DNA of 64,000 bases from D2472 sp964275585 (GTDB taxonomy: Bacteria > Pseudomonadota > Gammaproteobacteria > Magnimaribacterales > D2472). The position numbers were made by a program, and so were the translations under genes. Position 1 is the stretch's first letter, and every line of letters starts with the position of its first letter. The DNA lies in the NCBI GenBank assembly GCA_964275585.1, contig CAXYCJ010000014.1, positions 1-64,000 on the forward strand. The letters are read 5' to 3'. The notes under the pieces were generated by a model. That model had not been told where the DNA came from, made no database searches, and worked only from the letters and a program-made list of their open reading frames with translations. This document shows positions 37,133-45,584 of this stretch, piece by piece.

Positions 37133-37759
37133 TCAGTAGTCATATTTTACACTGCATCCGTAAGCCACAGTATTTGATATTTCGAGCTCAGAATTTTTTA
37201 ATACTGCATCAAGTTGAGTGCTAATGTAGTTTACTGAGTCATTGAACGATGCGTCAAAAAATTTCATTCCTTGCCCAATGTCATCAATTGCTCCTTTGTA
37301 CCTAAGAACGCCTGTTGCATCAATCATAAACATATGAGGCGTTGTTTTAGCACCATACTGCATACCAATTTTTCCAGATTCATCCAACAAAACATGGGTT
37401 GGGCTTGCATTTCGAGACATGGTCAATTCATTTGCTTGATCCCCAGAGACATGACCTTGATCGCCAGGAGTTGATGAAATAATACTTAACCAGATAAAAC
37501 CTTTTTTTTGAGCAGCTTTTTGGACAGCTTGCATATTTTTTTTACTGTAATGCCTCGCTACATATGGGCATTCATGATTCGTCCACTCCAATATTACTGG
37601 CTGACCAATAAAATCAGACAATTGAACATAAACCCCATAACTATTTTGTTCCACAAAATTAGGTGCAGGCTCATTTAATTTAGGATCATGTAACTTAATT
37701 TCAGCGCTGAAAGCATTGAAACTAATTAAAAGCAGGGCAGTTATTGCAAGGGCTTTCAT
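37133..37759 (-). CDS. Periplasmic redoxin (thioredoxin/AhpC-TSA-like)
   Basis: A 208-residue protein with a signal peptide (MKALAITALLLISFNAFSA). Its redoxin core reads WTNHECPYVARHY, with a single cysteine where peroxiredoxins have theirs, then LDESGKIGMQYGAKTTPHMFMIDATG. This family is often found near DsbD or copper-handling genes and its chemistry is not well defined. A GAGG ribosome-binding site precedes the ATG. It overlaps the upstream dsbD stop by 4 bp, so DsbD probably supplies it with electrons. A late cysteine (YGCSVKYDY) is also present. Confidence 0.88.
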   Translation of the reverse strand: MKALAITALLLISFNAFSAEIKLHDPKLNEPAPNFVEQNSYGVYVQLSDFIGQPVILEWTNHECPYVARHYSKKNMQAVQKAAQKKGFIWLSIISSTPGDQGHVSGDQANELTMSRNASPTHVLLDESGKIGMQYGAKTTPHMFMIDATGVLRYKGAIDDIGQGMKFFDASFNDSVNYISTQLDAVLKNSELEISNTVAYGCSVKYDY

Positions 37760-39702
37760 TGCATACCTCGAATTAAAATAGCTTCTGTTAAAACAGCTGG
37801 CAGTATTTTTGAGCTCTGCATCCCTGGTTTCCAGAAAACATACAAAGGGACACCGCTGCGTCCATATTTAGACAAGCTCTTTGTAATATTTTCATCTCTA
37901 TTCGTCCAATCTGCTTTTATGTATCTAATATTGTTATCTTCTAAATATTTTTTAACGCTAGCTCTTCCAAGGCTAGTTTTCTCATTGGCTTGGCAGGTAA
38001 TGCACCAAGCAGCAGTAAAATTAATTAAGTAAGCCTGATTTTGTTCTTGCAGGTCTGATTCAAGCGAGACGTTCCAACCTGAATTAGTAGTGCCTTGTTC
38101 TAAATTAATTTGAGTGACTGGGGATGTTAGTAAAAAATTGGATACCCGCAACAACAGTTAAGGTTAGTCCAATCCATTTAATTGCATTATTAAAAGTTGC
38201 AATCATCCAGATCGAGATAGCCAGAGCTAGACTTAAGACAAGAAGTTGAATCAAGGCATCGCCTGAAGTTTGCAGCATAAATACCCACATAAGCCAGAGC
38301 GCTGTTGCCATCATTGGAAAGGCAAAAAATTGCTTTAAAGTCTCCATCCATGCACCTGGTTTTGGAAGCGCACTAATCCATTGAGGCTTTAAAGCCAGGG
38401 CTAAATAGGGACCAGCAAATCCTATGCCCAGGGCTAAAAAGATAGGCAGAGTGGCAAAAGAAGGTTGAAGCAAAGCATATCCAATCGCTGCTCCCATAAA
38501 GGGTGCAGTACAAGGCGATGCTACCACCACTGCTAGGACGCCGGTAAAAAAGGAGCCTGAATAATCATTCCTTGATTGTGCGTTTGATCCAATTGAAGTG
38601 AGACCTTTTGCCATGTTGATGTCTGTTAACAATATCAGTCCAATACCAAACATGATGAGTGTTAGCACACCAACTATTTCTGGTGATTGCAACTGGAAAC
38701 CCCATCCAATCATCGCACCAGAGGATCTAATAAAGATTAAGGTAGATGCAATCAGTAAAAAGGTAAATAAAACACCGCTAACAAAAGTAATGCATGATTT
38801 CGATTTTTTGCATGATCATTGCCACCCATAGCAACAAAGCTCAAGACTTTAAGAGATATTACAGAAAGACACAGGGCATTAGGTTTAAAATTAAACCACC
38901 AAGCATTGCAAAGATGATAGCTGAAAATAATGACATGGTTGGCGTCGAGATTTCCAGAGCTTCTTTAACTTGATAGCCTTGGCTGTCTAAACGCAGTATG
39001 CCTGAAAAGCTTTCAATCTCTGAGGTAAGAGCTGGGATACTGATCTCAAAAGTTTGATTGTCGATTTGATTAAGAATCTTGAACGGATGTGTAAGTAAAA
39101 AGTCCATCTTCTCTTGGAAAGAAATATGCTTCAGAGAACATTTTTGGTGCTTGAAATTGAATTTTAATTGTCTCGTCAGAGACTGATTGTCTTTGTATCA
39201 AGAAAATCAATGGGAAGATTTTTGATGGTCTGCTCAAGCATGAGACTTGGTTTTGCAGTTGAGAGATCATATTTAATTTCAGCCTCCTCAGGAATACAAA
39301 TATCTGAACAGATTAAAAAAGAAAATTTAAGGCTAACAATAGAAAGGTCTGAGTCAATAGCTCTAAAAACTTTAAAGGGAAAAATGACATCTCCTTCATA
39401 GCCATAAGTCATTAATGGAGGGTAGGGGATGGTTACTGGTGTTGGCCACTCAACCATTTTCGATAATAATATCTTCATTTTGAACCCAACTTGCTTCAAA
39501 TGCGCCTCCAGAATCTCCTGGATTTTCCCAATAGGTATGCCAACCTTCTTTCATTTTTAGCCTCACACCAAGGTAAAAAGACTCTTGCTGGGTATCTTGA
39601 AGATTTGTAACCAAGCTTGCCTCTGCATGACCGGTGTTAACTGGAGCTTGCGGTAGCCAAAGAGCATAGTAAAAAGCTAAAAGTTATAAGGGTGTTTCGC
39701 AT
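37756..39702 (-). pseudogene. dsbD: Thiol:disulfide interchange protein DsbD, split by many frameshifts
   Basis: DsbD carries electrons across the inner membrane to periplasmic thiol proteins. All domains are readable but in changing frames. A signal peptide starts at ATG 39702. The N-terminal domain follows with GWHTYWENPGDSGG and the C-x3-C pair in LICSDICIPEEAEIK. The membrane part has LGGLILNLMPC and VVASPCTAPFMGAAIG. The C-terminal thioredoxin domain has FTAAWCITCQANE. At least seven breaks lie between about 39640 and 38130. Most are cured by deleting one base, and two (near 38860 and 38765) look like missing bases. Repaired length is about 645 residues, normal for DsbD/ScsB. Consensus error is more likely than real decay. 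A TAGAAT lies 6 nt before the ATG. Confidence 0.85.
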
Positions 39703-39788
39703 GCGAATATTCTAAAGCATTGTTATAAGAAAAGGGGAGCTGTTGCCCCCCAATTCTTTTTGGATTAATTTACTTTGCTCTTAAAACT

Positions 39789-40227
39789 TTAGGGAGTCTT
39801 AATATCAATTAAACGTGGTTTTTGAGCATCTGGAATAATTTTTTCTAATGCAAGGGTTAACATCCCATTAACTAATTCTGCACCATGCACTGTCAACATT
39901 TTCAGCAAGCGTAAATTGCTGTTTAAATGCTCGCTGTGCAATGCCCTGATATACCACTTCATTTGAATTTTGAATCAGCTCAGCTTTTGGACCTTTGTGC
40001 TCAATGGTTAAAACACCTTCTGCCAAGCTCAATATTAAGATCTTCACGAGCAAGACCTGCCACAGCTACATCTATAAAGATTTTATTTTCATCTCTTCTA
40101 ATGTTTGTAGGGCGGATAGCTTGAAGATTTCTCTGTGGTTTCAGAGAATCTCTGCAGTCTATCAAATAGGTTTTCAAACCCTAACACACGAGTGGGTTAG
40201 GAACGGATCGGTAAAATTACGTACCAT
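39789..40227 (-). pseudogene. Small heat shock protein (Hsp20/IbpA type), frameshifted
   Basis: A holdase chaperone that binds unfolding proteins. In pieces one reads MVRNFTDPFLTHS, GFENLFDRLQRFSETTEK, IFIDVAVAGLAREDLNIEL, GVLTIEHKGPKAE and VYQGIAQRAFKQQFTLAENV, ending LALEKIIPDAQKPRLIDIK. This is a complete IbpA-like alpha-crystallin protein of about 145 residues. Four breaks, near 40178, 40103, 40032 and 39891, are each cured by removing one base. The leader has a strong AGGAGGA and a ROSE-like hairpin, so regulation appears intact. That favours consensus error over gene death. Confidence 0.85.
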
Positions 40228-40315
40228 AATATAGTCCTCCTTAGTAGCGACTAACTAATATGCATATCCTTGCGGCACATGCGGTTAATAAACGTGGACC
40301 CAAGTGGCATCCACA
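40228..40315 (-). promoter_or_regulatory. ROSE-like RNA thermometer in the hsp20 leader
   Basis: Read on the minus strand, the last hairpin before hsp20 has TCGCT (40246-40250), a short ACTA loop and the AGGAGGA ribosome-binding site (40235-40241). This can pair as in ROSE elements, where a U(U/C)GCU segment masks the Shine-Dalgarno until heat melts it. Two further stems precede it: GTGGA/TCCAC and GCAT/ATGC. ROSE elements are known from sHSP leaders in proteobacteria. The structure was judged by eye. Confidence 0.5.
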
Positions 40316-40321
40316 TACCTT

Positions 40322-40350
40322 ATTTAAGGATCAAATAAGAAAAATTCAAG
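40322..40350 (-). promoter_or_regulatory. Candidate sigma-32 heat-shock promoter for hsp20
   Basis: On the minus strand, CTTGAA (40345-40350) and CCTTAAAT (40322-40329) resemble the CTTGAAA and CCCCATnT boxes of sigma-32 promoters with a 15-bp spacer. The -10 match is partial. A start near 40315 gives an 88-nt leader. Confidence 0.35.
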
Positions 40351-40365
40351 GACCAAAGATTTTTT

Positions 40366-40925
40366 TTAATCCCAATGAGTTACAAATTTTTTAAGTATCT
40401 AGCTGTGGAATTTTTTTTATTGTTCCTGAGGGAGTTCCAACATAGAGATAACCAATCACTTCATGCTCCGAAGACAGGTTAAAAATATTTAATTATTTCT
40501 TGATTTAAGGCTAGCTGACCCGTTCTCCATATACCTGCAAAGTTTTGTGCATGAAGTGCTAAAAGAATATTTTGAGCTGCAGTTGCGGTTGAGAGGAGCT
40601 GCTCAACTTTTGGAACTTTTGGGTGTTCAGTAATTTTAGTAATAAGCACTATCACCATTGGCGCTCTATAAGGAGCAGATTGATATTTTTCTAATTGTTC
40701 TGGGGTAACCTCTAAAATATTCTCTCTTGCAAAGTCTACAAAAAGTTTAGAAAGCTTGTCCAATCCCTTCCCTGTTACCTCAATAAACCTAGATGGTCGA
40801 AGCCATGCATGGTCTGGTGCTCTTAATGCAGCAGTATAGACAGTATCCATCTGTTCTTTTGAGGGAATGGGCTTGCCTAGCTCCCGTGGTGAGTTTCTAG
40901 ACAGAAGATTTTTGATTGCATCCAT
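40366..40925 (-). pseudogene. YdjA-like nitroreductase, frameshifted near the 3' end
   Basis: An FMN-dependent NAD(P)H reductase of the short YdjA type. The first 148 residues are intact: MDAIKNLLSRNSPRELGKP, APDHAWLRPSRFIEV, TAAQNILLALHAQNFAGIWRTG. The reading then stops at a T5 run near 40485. Removing one T gives NLSSEHEVIGYLYVGTPSG, and a second one-base removal near 40390 gives the final KKFVTHWD and a stop at 40366-40368. The total is about 185 residues, the family norm. A TAGAAT (40932-40937, minus) lies 6 nt before the ATG. Probably an intact gene with consensus errors. Confidence 0.85.
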
Positions 40926-41032
40926 GGGCTTATTCTAAGTTATCTTTAATCTTTTTTAGAAAAATACTGCTATCTTTTCTTGGATAGGATTACACTTATT
41001 AATAAATCTTTATACCTAATGAATAAGCAATC

Positions 41033-41416
41033 ATGGAAATAACACTTTTATACACATCACTTATCGCTATCTTGGCCGTTTTTCTTTCATTTAAAACTGG
41101 GTTAGTGAGAGGAAAAACTAACATCATGTTAGGAGAAGGCGACTCAGCAGAACTGCTTCAGTCAATTAGGGCTTTTGGAAATCTGATTGAGTATGCCCCA
41201 TTAGCATTAATTTTATTAGGCCTATTAGAGATGCAGAATATTCAGGAATGGAAGCTGCATTTGATTGGATCTTTATACTTCTTATTTCGCATTTTGCATG
41301 CCTATGGGGTAACAATCTCAAGAGAAAGCACGCCATATAGACTAATTGGAGCCCTAGGAAACTGGATTGTTATTTTAGGCATGGCAATTTATGGGATTTA
41401 TTCATATTTAACTTAA
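41033..41416 (+). CDS. MAPEG-family membrane protein
   Basis: A 127-residue protein with four membrane helices and the MAPEG signature regions: RGKTNIMLGEGDSAELLQSIRAFGNLIEYAP (residues 25-55), then a segment FRILHAYGV. MAPEG proteins in eukaryotes act on glutathione and eicosanoids, while bacterial members are mostly of unknown role. It is a single gene between the nitroreductase and a secreted hypothetical protein. No clear ribosome-binding site is seen. Confidence 0.88.
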   Translation: MEITLLYTSLIAILAVFLSFKTGLVRGKTNIMLGEGDSAELLQSIRAFGNLIEYAPLALILLGLLEMQNIQEWKLHLIGSLYFLFRILHAYGVTISRESTPYRLIGALGNWIVILGMAIYGIYSYLT

Positions 41417-41454
41417 TTGAAAAACTTTTTACTAAAAACTGTGTCTAATACATT

Positions 41455-41880
41455 ATGAAATCAATACAGCATTCTTTTATTATTTTAAGTTCTTTGATGT
41501 GCATTGTTCAATTAGCAGCAAATTCTTCTGCAGATGAAATGAAAGAAATTGTTGGCACTGTTTGGCAATTAGAGCGCAATGGGTCTTCGGGTATATCTCA
41601 TGGAGATGGTCAAGTTGTTTATTTTTTATCTAGCGATGCTTACCACACTTATAAGAGTAGAAAATTCCAAACATGGGATAGCTTTTCTATGGTTGATGCA
41701 AGAAACCTCGTGCGTCTAAAAAAGAAAGATAAAATTGAAATAGTAGAATCAAGATTAAGTGGTGTCATTCTTCAAGTTAAATTGCTTGATGGATTTTATA
41801 AGGGCAAAACTTATTATTTAATCTCGGAAGAACTCAAAAAAAATTTTAAAAAGGAGATGAATGAAAATGGTGCTGTCTAG
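41455..41880 (+). CDS. Secreted protein of unknown function
   Basis: A 141-residue protein with a signal peptide (SFIILSSLMCIVQLAANSSA) and a small basic domain (GTVWQLERNGSSGISHGDG, a VRLKKKDKIEIVESRLSG strand, then KGKTYYLISEELKKNFKK). I do not recognise a family; the beta-strand pattern suggests a small barrel or SH3-like fold. The end overlaps the next gene, a glycine-zipper lipoprotein, by 20 bp, so they are translated from one message and may act together in the envelope. Confidence 0.7.
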   Translation: MKSIQHSFIILSSLMCIVQLAANSSADEMKEIVGTVWQLERNGSSGISHGDGQVVYFLSSDAYHTYKSRKFQTWDSFSMVDARNLVRLKKKDKIEIVESRLSGVILQVKLLDGFYKGKTYYLISEELKKNFKKEMNENGAV

Positions 41881-42331
41881 AAATATTACAAGCCTAGTTA
41901 TTGCCATGTTTATGGTGAGCTGTTCTTATAGCTCCTTAAGGCCAGAGGTTGTAGATCGATCCTCCGCGCAGAGAATGCAAACAGTTATTTTTGCAACCGT
42001 TGTTTCGATTGATCGCGTGATTTTATCTGGTGATGGAGATACTGGTGCTGTGGTTGGAGCTTTGATTGGAGGAGCGGCAGGAGCATCGGTAACTGATTCA
42101 GAGACTGAATCAGATATTGCTGGTGTGATTGGGGCTCTTGCTGGATCGGCTGTAGGAGCAAAGTTGGGTGATGCAGCAACTCGCAAACCAGCTATAGAGC
42201 TAATGCTTGACTTAGACTCAGGCAAAACAGTTTCTATTATTCAAGAAGAAGGGGATTATAGTTTTGCTGTTGGTCAAAGGGTTAAGATTATTAAGAGCAA
42301 AGGCAAATCCAGGGTTATGCCCTTGCAATGA
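41861..42331 (+). CDS. Glycine-zipper 2TM lipoprotein (SlyB/Rick_17kDa type)
   Basis: A 156-residue outer-membrane-type lipoprotein with lipobox FMVSC near residue 21. It has a double glycine zipper, GAVVGALIGGAAGASV and IAGVIGALAGSAVGAKLGD, and a C-terminal strand domain ending RVKIIKSKGKSRVMPL. SlyB-like proteins stabilise the outer membrane. AAGGAG lies 4 nt before this ATG, and an ATG two codons later is an alternative. It overlaps recX by 4 bp (ATGA), so the operon runs lipoprotein-recX-dnaX-recR-dcd. Confidence 0.85.
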   Translation: MKMVLSRNITSLVIAMFMVSCSYSSLRPEVVDRSSAQRMQTVIFATVVSIDRVILSGDGDTGAVVGALIGGAAGASVTDSETESDIAGVIGALAGSAVGAKLGDAATRKPAIELMLDLDSGKTVSIIQEEGDYSFAVGQRVKIIKSKGKSRVMPLQ

Positions 42332-42768
42332 CCACTGAGGCTTTTACAGTAATTTATAATAAAGCTTTGGACTTGGTTTCAAGAAGGGAGCATTCGCGCC
42401 ATGAACTGAGGCGAAAACTTGATAAGCGTTTCCCAGAAACGATTCCACTTATAGGAGAAGTAATAGATAAGCTTATAATCAATAATATCTTAGATGATGA
42501 GCGCTTTGCTGAGATGTACTTAAATTCAAGAGCCAGAAAGGGATTTGGTCCCAAGAAAATTGAAATGGAATTAGGCTTAAGACGCGTTGATTCTTTTGTT
42601 ATTTCTAATGCTTTAGAAGCTTATGATGACTGGACTGAAAATGCTAAAAAAGAACTTAAAAAGAAATTTAAAGGCATAGCACCAACTGACTATCAATCCA
42701 AAATGAAACAAAAACAATTCCTTTTTAACAGAGGTTTTAGCACCCAAATTATTGAAAGGGTTTTATAA
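42328..42768 (+). CDS. recX: Regulatory protein RecX
   Basis: RecX binds and restrains RecA filaments. The 146 residues show the tandem three-helix repeats: ALDLVSRREHSRHELRRKL, then ILDDERFAEMYLNSRARKGFGPKKIEMEL and a C-terminal repeat ending FLFNRGFSTQIIERVL. These are standard RecX signatures. It is not next to recA here, but sits between a lipoprotein and dnaX, overlapping the lipoprotein stop by 4 bp. Eight residues after the start come before the first helix, so the ATG is well placed. Confidence 0.9.
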   Translation: MTTEAFTVIYNKALDLVSRREHSRHELRRKLDKRFPETIPLIGEVIDKLIINNILDDERFAEMYLNSRARKGFGPKKIEMELGLRRVDSFVISNALEAYDDWTENAKKELKKKFKGIAPTDYQSKMKQKQFLFNRGFSTQIIERVL

Positions 42769-42792
42769 AATCACATGGTATGATTGACACCT

Positions 42793-44430
42793 ATGTCGTA
42801 CCAGGTTTTAGCTAGAAAATATCGTCCGTCATCCTTTGCTGAAGTGGTTGGCCAGGAGCATGTTCTTAAAGCTCTGCAAAATAGCATTCAGCACAATAAA
42901 CTTCATCAAGCTTACATTTTTAGCGGTACCCGTGGTGTTGGAAAAACAACGATTGCAAGGGTTTTTGCTAAGTGCTTGAATTGTTTAAAATCCGACGTTG
43001 CTCAGACTGAGCCTTGTAATTCTTGCGCTGCATGCGAAGAAATTAGAGCTGGTCGTCACATAGAGTTTCTGGAGGTTGATGCAGCATCTAGAACTGGCGT
43101 TGATGATATGAGAGAGCTGCTTGAATCGGTTCAATACAAACCAACAAATGCTCGCTTTAAAATTTACCTTATTGATGAAGTGCACATGCTATCTACAAGC
43201 AGCTTTAATGCTTTATTGAAAACCCTAGAAGAGCCACCACCTCATGTCATGTTTTTAATGGCTACCACTGAGATTAAAAAGGTTCCAAAGACTGTTCTTT
43301 CAAGGTGCTTGCAATTCAATCTTAAAATTATTTCCAGAATTCAGATTCATCAACACTTGAAATCTTTATTAGAATTAGAGTCGATTGCATACGATGAAGA
43401 TTCTCTTGAATTGATAGCAGATTCTGCTCAAGGCTCTATTCGAGACGGTTTAACATTATTAGATCAGGCAATTGCTCATGGTAATGGCTCCTTGAATGCA
43501 GAAGAAGTCAAAGCATTGCTCGGAACCATTGATCAGTCTTATGTAATTGAGCTGGTTGATCAAGTTGCAAATGGGAACGGGGATGGTGCATACGATGCAT
43601 TGCACAGGATCACTGAATTGAATGTTGAGTATGACCAAGTATTAAAAATATTGATTACCATCCTGCATGAGATTGTTCTGCATCAACAACTACAGAACAG
43701 TACAAATGAATCTATTCAGCGCTTAGCCCAAAACTTAGATTTACAAATCACCCAGCTTCACTATGAAATTGCATTAAATGCTTTGAGTAAATTCCATGTG
43801 CATCCTCACCCAAAACAAGCCTTGGAATTATGCATTCTTCGAATGCTAGCATTCCAGCCCCTGAAAACAGAAACTCTTCCAAAATCAGAAAAAAAAAATT
43901 CTAAATTAGTATCAGCTCCATTATTAGACAATCCTAAGATTGTAGAGAAAAGAAATATTTCCAATGCAATTAATTCATCGTCAGAAAAGAAAGATTTAAG
44001 CGAACAAGAGCCTCAAGTAAATTTGAGTTCAACTCAAGCCCCCTCTAATCTTGACTTAGATAGCTGGAATAAAATGTTTGAAACATTGGAGCTTTCTATG
44101 TTTGTGAAACAGGTTTTTGCTGAGTTTGAGTTTCTTGGCTATAGCAATCAGATTCTAACTTTAAGAAAATCAGATGATCTAATCAATCCAACCGAAGGTC
44201 TTAAAACTGAATTTATGGAAGTTATTTCTGCTCGCTTAGGAACACAAGTATCCATGGTTATCAAAGATGGTGCAGTCATTGCTTCTCCTGCAATTCATGA
44301 GGCGCAAAAAGCAGAAGATCAGATTATCCAGGATAAATCTGAGTTATTAGAAAATCCTGTCGTTAAAGATATTATTGATTCATTTGGCGGTAAAATAATT
44401 GATAAATCCATAAAAAAGGTGAGCTCATGA
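42793..44430 (+). CDS. dnaX: DNA polymerase III subunit gamma/tau
   Basis: The motor of the clamp loader. The ATG at 42793 gives the exact family start MSYQVLARKYRP, rejecting a TTG three codons upstream. Walker A is GTRGVGKTT (K51), a zinc knuckle is formed by CLNCLKS...CNSCAAC, Walker B is LIDEVHML, and the SRC sensor motif appears in LSRCLQFN. Domain III ends near residue 355. A linker with a run of ten A follows, then a low-complexity stretch and a C-terminal domain to residue 545 that would bind the polymerase alpha subunit and DnaB. It overlaps recR by 4 bp. Confidence 0.96.
   Translation: MSYQVLARKYRPSSFAEVVGQEHVLKALQNSIQHNKLHQAYIFSGTRGVGKTTIARVFAKCLNCLKSDVAQTEPCNSCAACEEIRAGRHIEFLEVDAASRTGVDDMRELLESVQYKPTNARFKIYLIDEVHMLSTSSFNALLKTLEEPPPHVMFLMATTEIKKVPKTVLSRCLQFNLKIISRIQIHQHLKSLLELESIAYDEDSLELIADSAQGSIRDGLTLLDQAIAHGNGSLNAEEVKALLGTIDQSYVIELVDQVANGNGDGAYDALHRITELNVEYDQVLKILITILHEIVLHQQLQNSTNESIQRLAQNLDLQITQLHYEIALNALSKFHVHPHPKQALELCILRMLAFQPLKTETLPKSEKKNSKLVSAPLLDNPKIVEKRNISNAINSSSEKKDLSEQEPQVNLSSTQAPSNLDLDSWNKMFETLELSMFVKQVFAEFEFLGYSNQILTLRKSDDLINPTEGLKTEFMEVISARLGTQVSMVIKDGAVIASPAIHEAQKAEDQIIQDKSELLENPVVKDIIDSFGGKIIDKSIKKVSS
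43889..43898 (+). promoter_or_regulatory. A10 slippage site within dnaX
   Basis: Ten A follow the G of codon 366. Gaining one A leads to TAA after codon 370, and losing one A leads to TAG after codon 371. Either slip gives a gamma-like product of about 370 residues, ending just past the ATPase and oligomerisation domains. Thermus makes gamma by slippage at an A9 run. Confidence 0.55.
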
Positions 44431-45014
44431 GTAAAGATCTGCTCTACGAATTAATTGAAGCCCTGACTATACTTCCAGGAGTTGGTAAAAAATCTGCTCA
44501 ACGCATGGCATTATTCTTGTTGGATAAAAATAAAGATGGTGCTTTGCATTTGGCGAAAACTTTAGAAGAGTGCTTGGCTACAATTCAGCGCTGTGAAGTG
44601 TGTCGTCAGCTGACCTCCGAATCCGTTTGTCGAATCTGCAGTGATTCTTCAAGAGATTCTTATAGTTTATGTGTTGTCGAGAACCCAGCTGACGTGTTAG
44701 CCATTGAATCGACAGGAGGTTTTAAAGGGAGGTATTTTGTTTTGATGGGACGACTCTCTCCCATAGATGGAATTTCTCCAGAAGATTTAGGAATCCCTGA
44801 TTTGCTTAGATATATTCATCATACCAAGATTGAAGAAGTGATTCTGGCTACAAGCTCTACAGTCGAAGGAGATGCAACAGCATCATTTATTAAAGATCAT
44901 TTAGAGTCTGTGAAAGTATCAAGAATTTCTTATGGAATTCCTATAGGAGGAGAGTTAGAGTATGTCGATGGCAATACTATTGCCAGAGCTATCCAAGGGA
45001 GGATCGTAATTTAA
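44427..45014 (+). CDS. recR: Recombination protein RecR
   Basis: RecR loads RecA with RecO (and RecF) at gaps. The 195 residues show the N-terminal helix-hairpin-helix LTILPGVGKKSAQRMALFLL, a zinc finger (CEVCRQLTSESVCRIC), and the Toprim domain with LCVVENPADVLAIE and GRYFVLMGRLSPIDGI. The end ISYGIPIGGELEYVDG is the RecR signature. The start overlaps dnaX by 4 bp. The ybaB gene that usually lies between dnaX and recR is absent here. Confidence 0.96.
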   Translation: MSKDLLYELIEALTILPGVGKKSAQRMALFLLDKNKDGALHLAKTLEECLATIQRCEVCRQLTSESVCRICSDSSRDSYSLCVVENPADVLAIESTGGFKGRYFVLMGRLSPIDGISPEDLGIPDLLRYIHHTKIEEVILATSSTVEGDATASFIKDHLESVKVSRISYGIPIGGELEYVDGNTIARAIQGRIVI

Positions 45015-45584
45015 ATGTCTATTAAACCTGATGTGTGGATTAAACGTATGGCAGAAAGTCAGGGAATGATTGAGCCTTTTTCAGAGAATCAAGTTAGAGT
45101 TGATGCCAAAGGTGAAAAGCTTATTTCTTATGGTGTCTCAAGTTTTGGTTATGATGTTCGCTGCGCCAATGAGTTTAAAGTCTTTACAAATATTCATTCA
45201 GCAACAGTAGACCCTAAACTCTTTGATGATAAAAGTTTCGTTGATATCACCTCAGATGTTTGCATCATCCCTCCTAATTCCTTTGCACTAGCTAGAACCG
45301 TTGAGTATTTTAGAATTCCACGCAATGTTTTAACCATTTGTCTTGGCAAATCAACTTATGCTAGATGTGGAATTATTGTTAACGTCACCCCATTAGAGCC
45401 AGAGTGGGAAGGGCATGTAACTCTAGAATTCTCAAACACAACCAATTTACCCGCTAAGATATATGCAGGCGAGGGCGTTGCTCAAATGATCTTCTTTGAA
45501 TCAGATGAGGAGTGCGAGGTCAGTTATAAAGACCGCGATGGAAAGTATCAAGGTCAAACAGGCGTCACACTGCCAAAAACTTAA
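45015..45584 (+). CDS. dcd: dCTP deaminase
   Basis: It converts dCTP to dUTP for thymidylate synthesis. The 189 residues match the E. coli enzyme (193): SSFGYDVRCANEFKVF, the CLGKSTYARCGI loop with the substrate arginine, and TPLEPEWEGHVTLEFSN with the catalytic Glu. It begins directly after the recR stop with no gap, so it belongs to the recX-dnaX-recR operon. It converges on the DUF3108-like gene with a 4-bp overlap. Confidence 0.96.
   Translation: MSIKPDVWIKRMAESQGMIEPFSENQVRVDAKGEKLISYGVSSFGYDVRCANEFKVFTNIHSATVDPKLFDDKSFVDITSDVCIIPPNSFALARTVEYFRIPRNVLTICLGKSTYARCGIIVNVTPLEPEWEGHVTLEFSNTTNLPAKIYAGEGVAQMIFFESDEECEVSYKDRDGKYQGQTGVTLPKT

Noticed and set aside
42784..42792. TTG start upstream of dnaX
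   Set aside because: The ATG at 42793 reproduces the conserved MSYQVLARK start of the family.
43889..43898. The A10 run as a consensus error like the other indels
   Set aside because: The frame is correct on both sides of the run, so no extra or missing base is indicated here.
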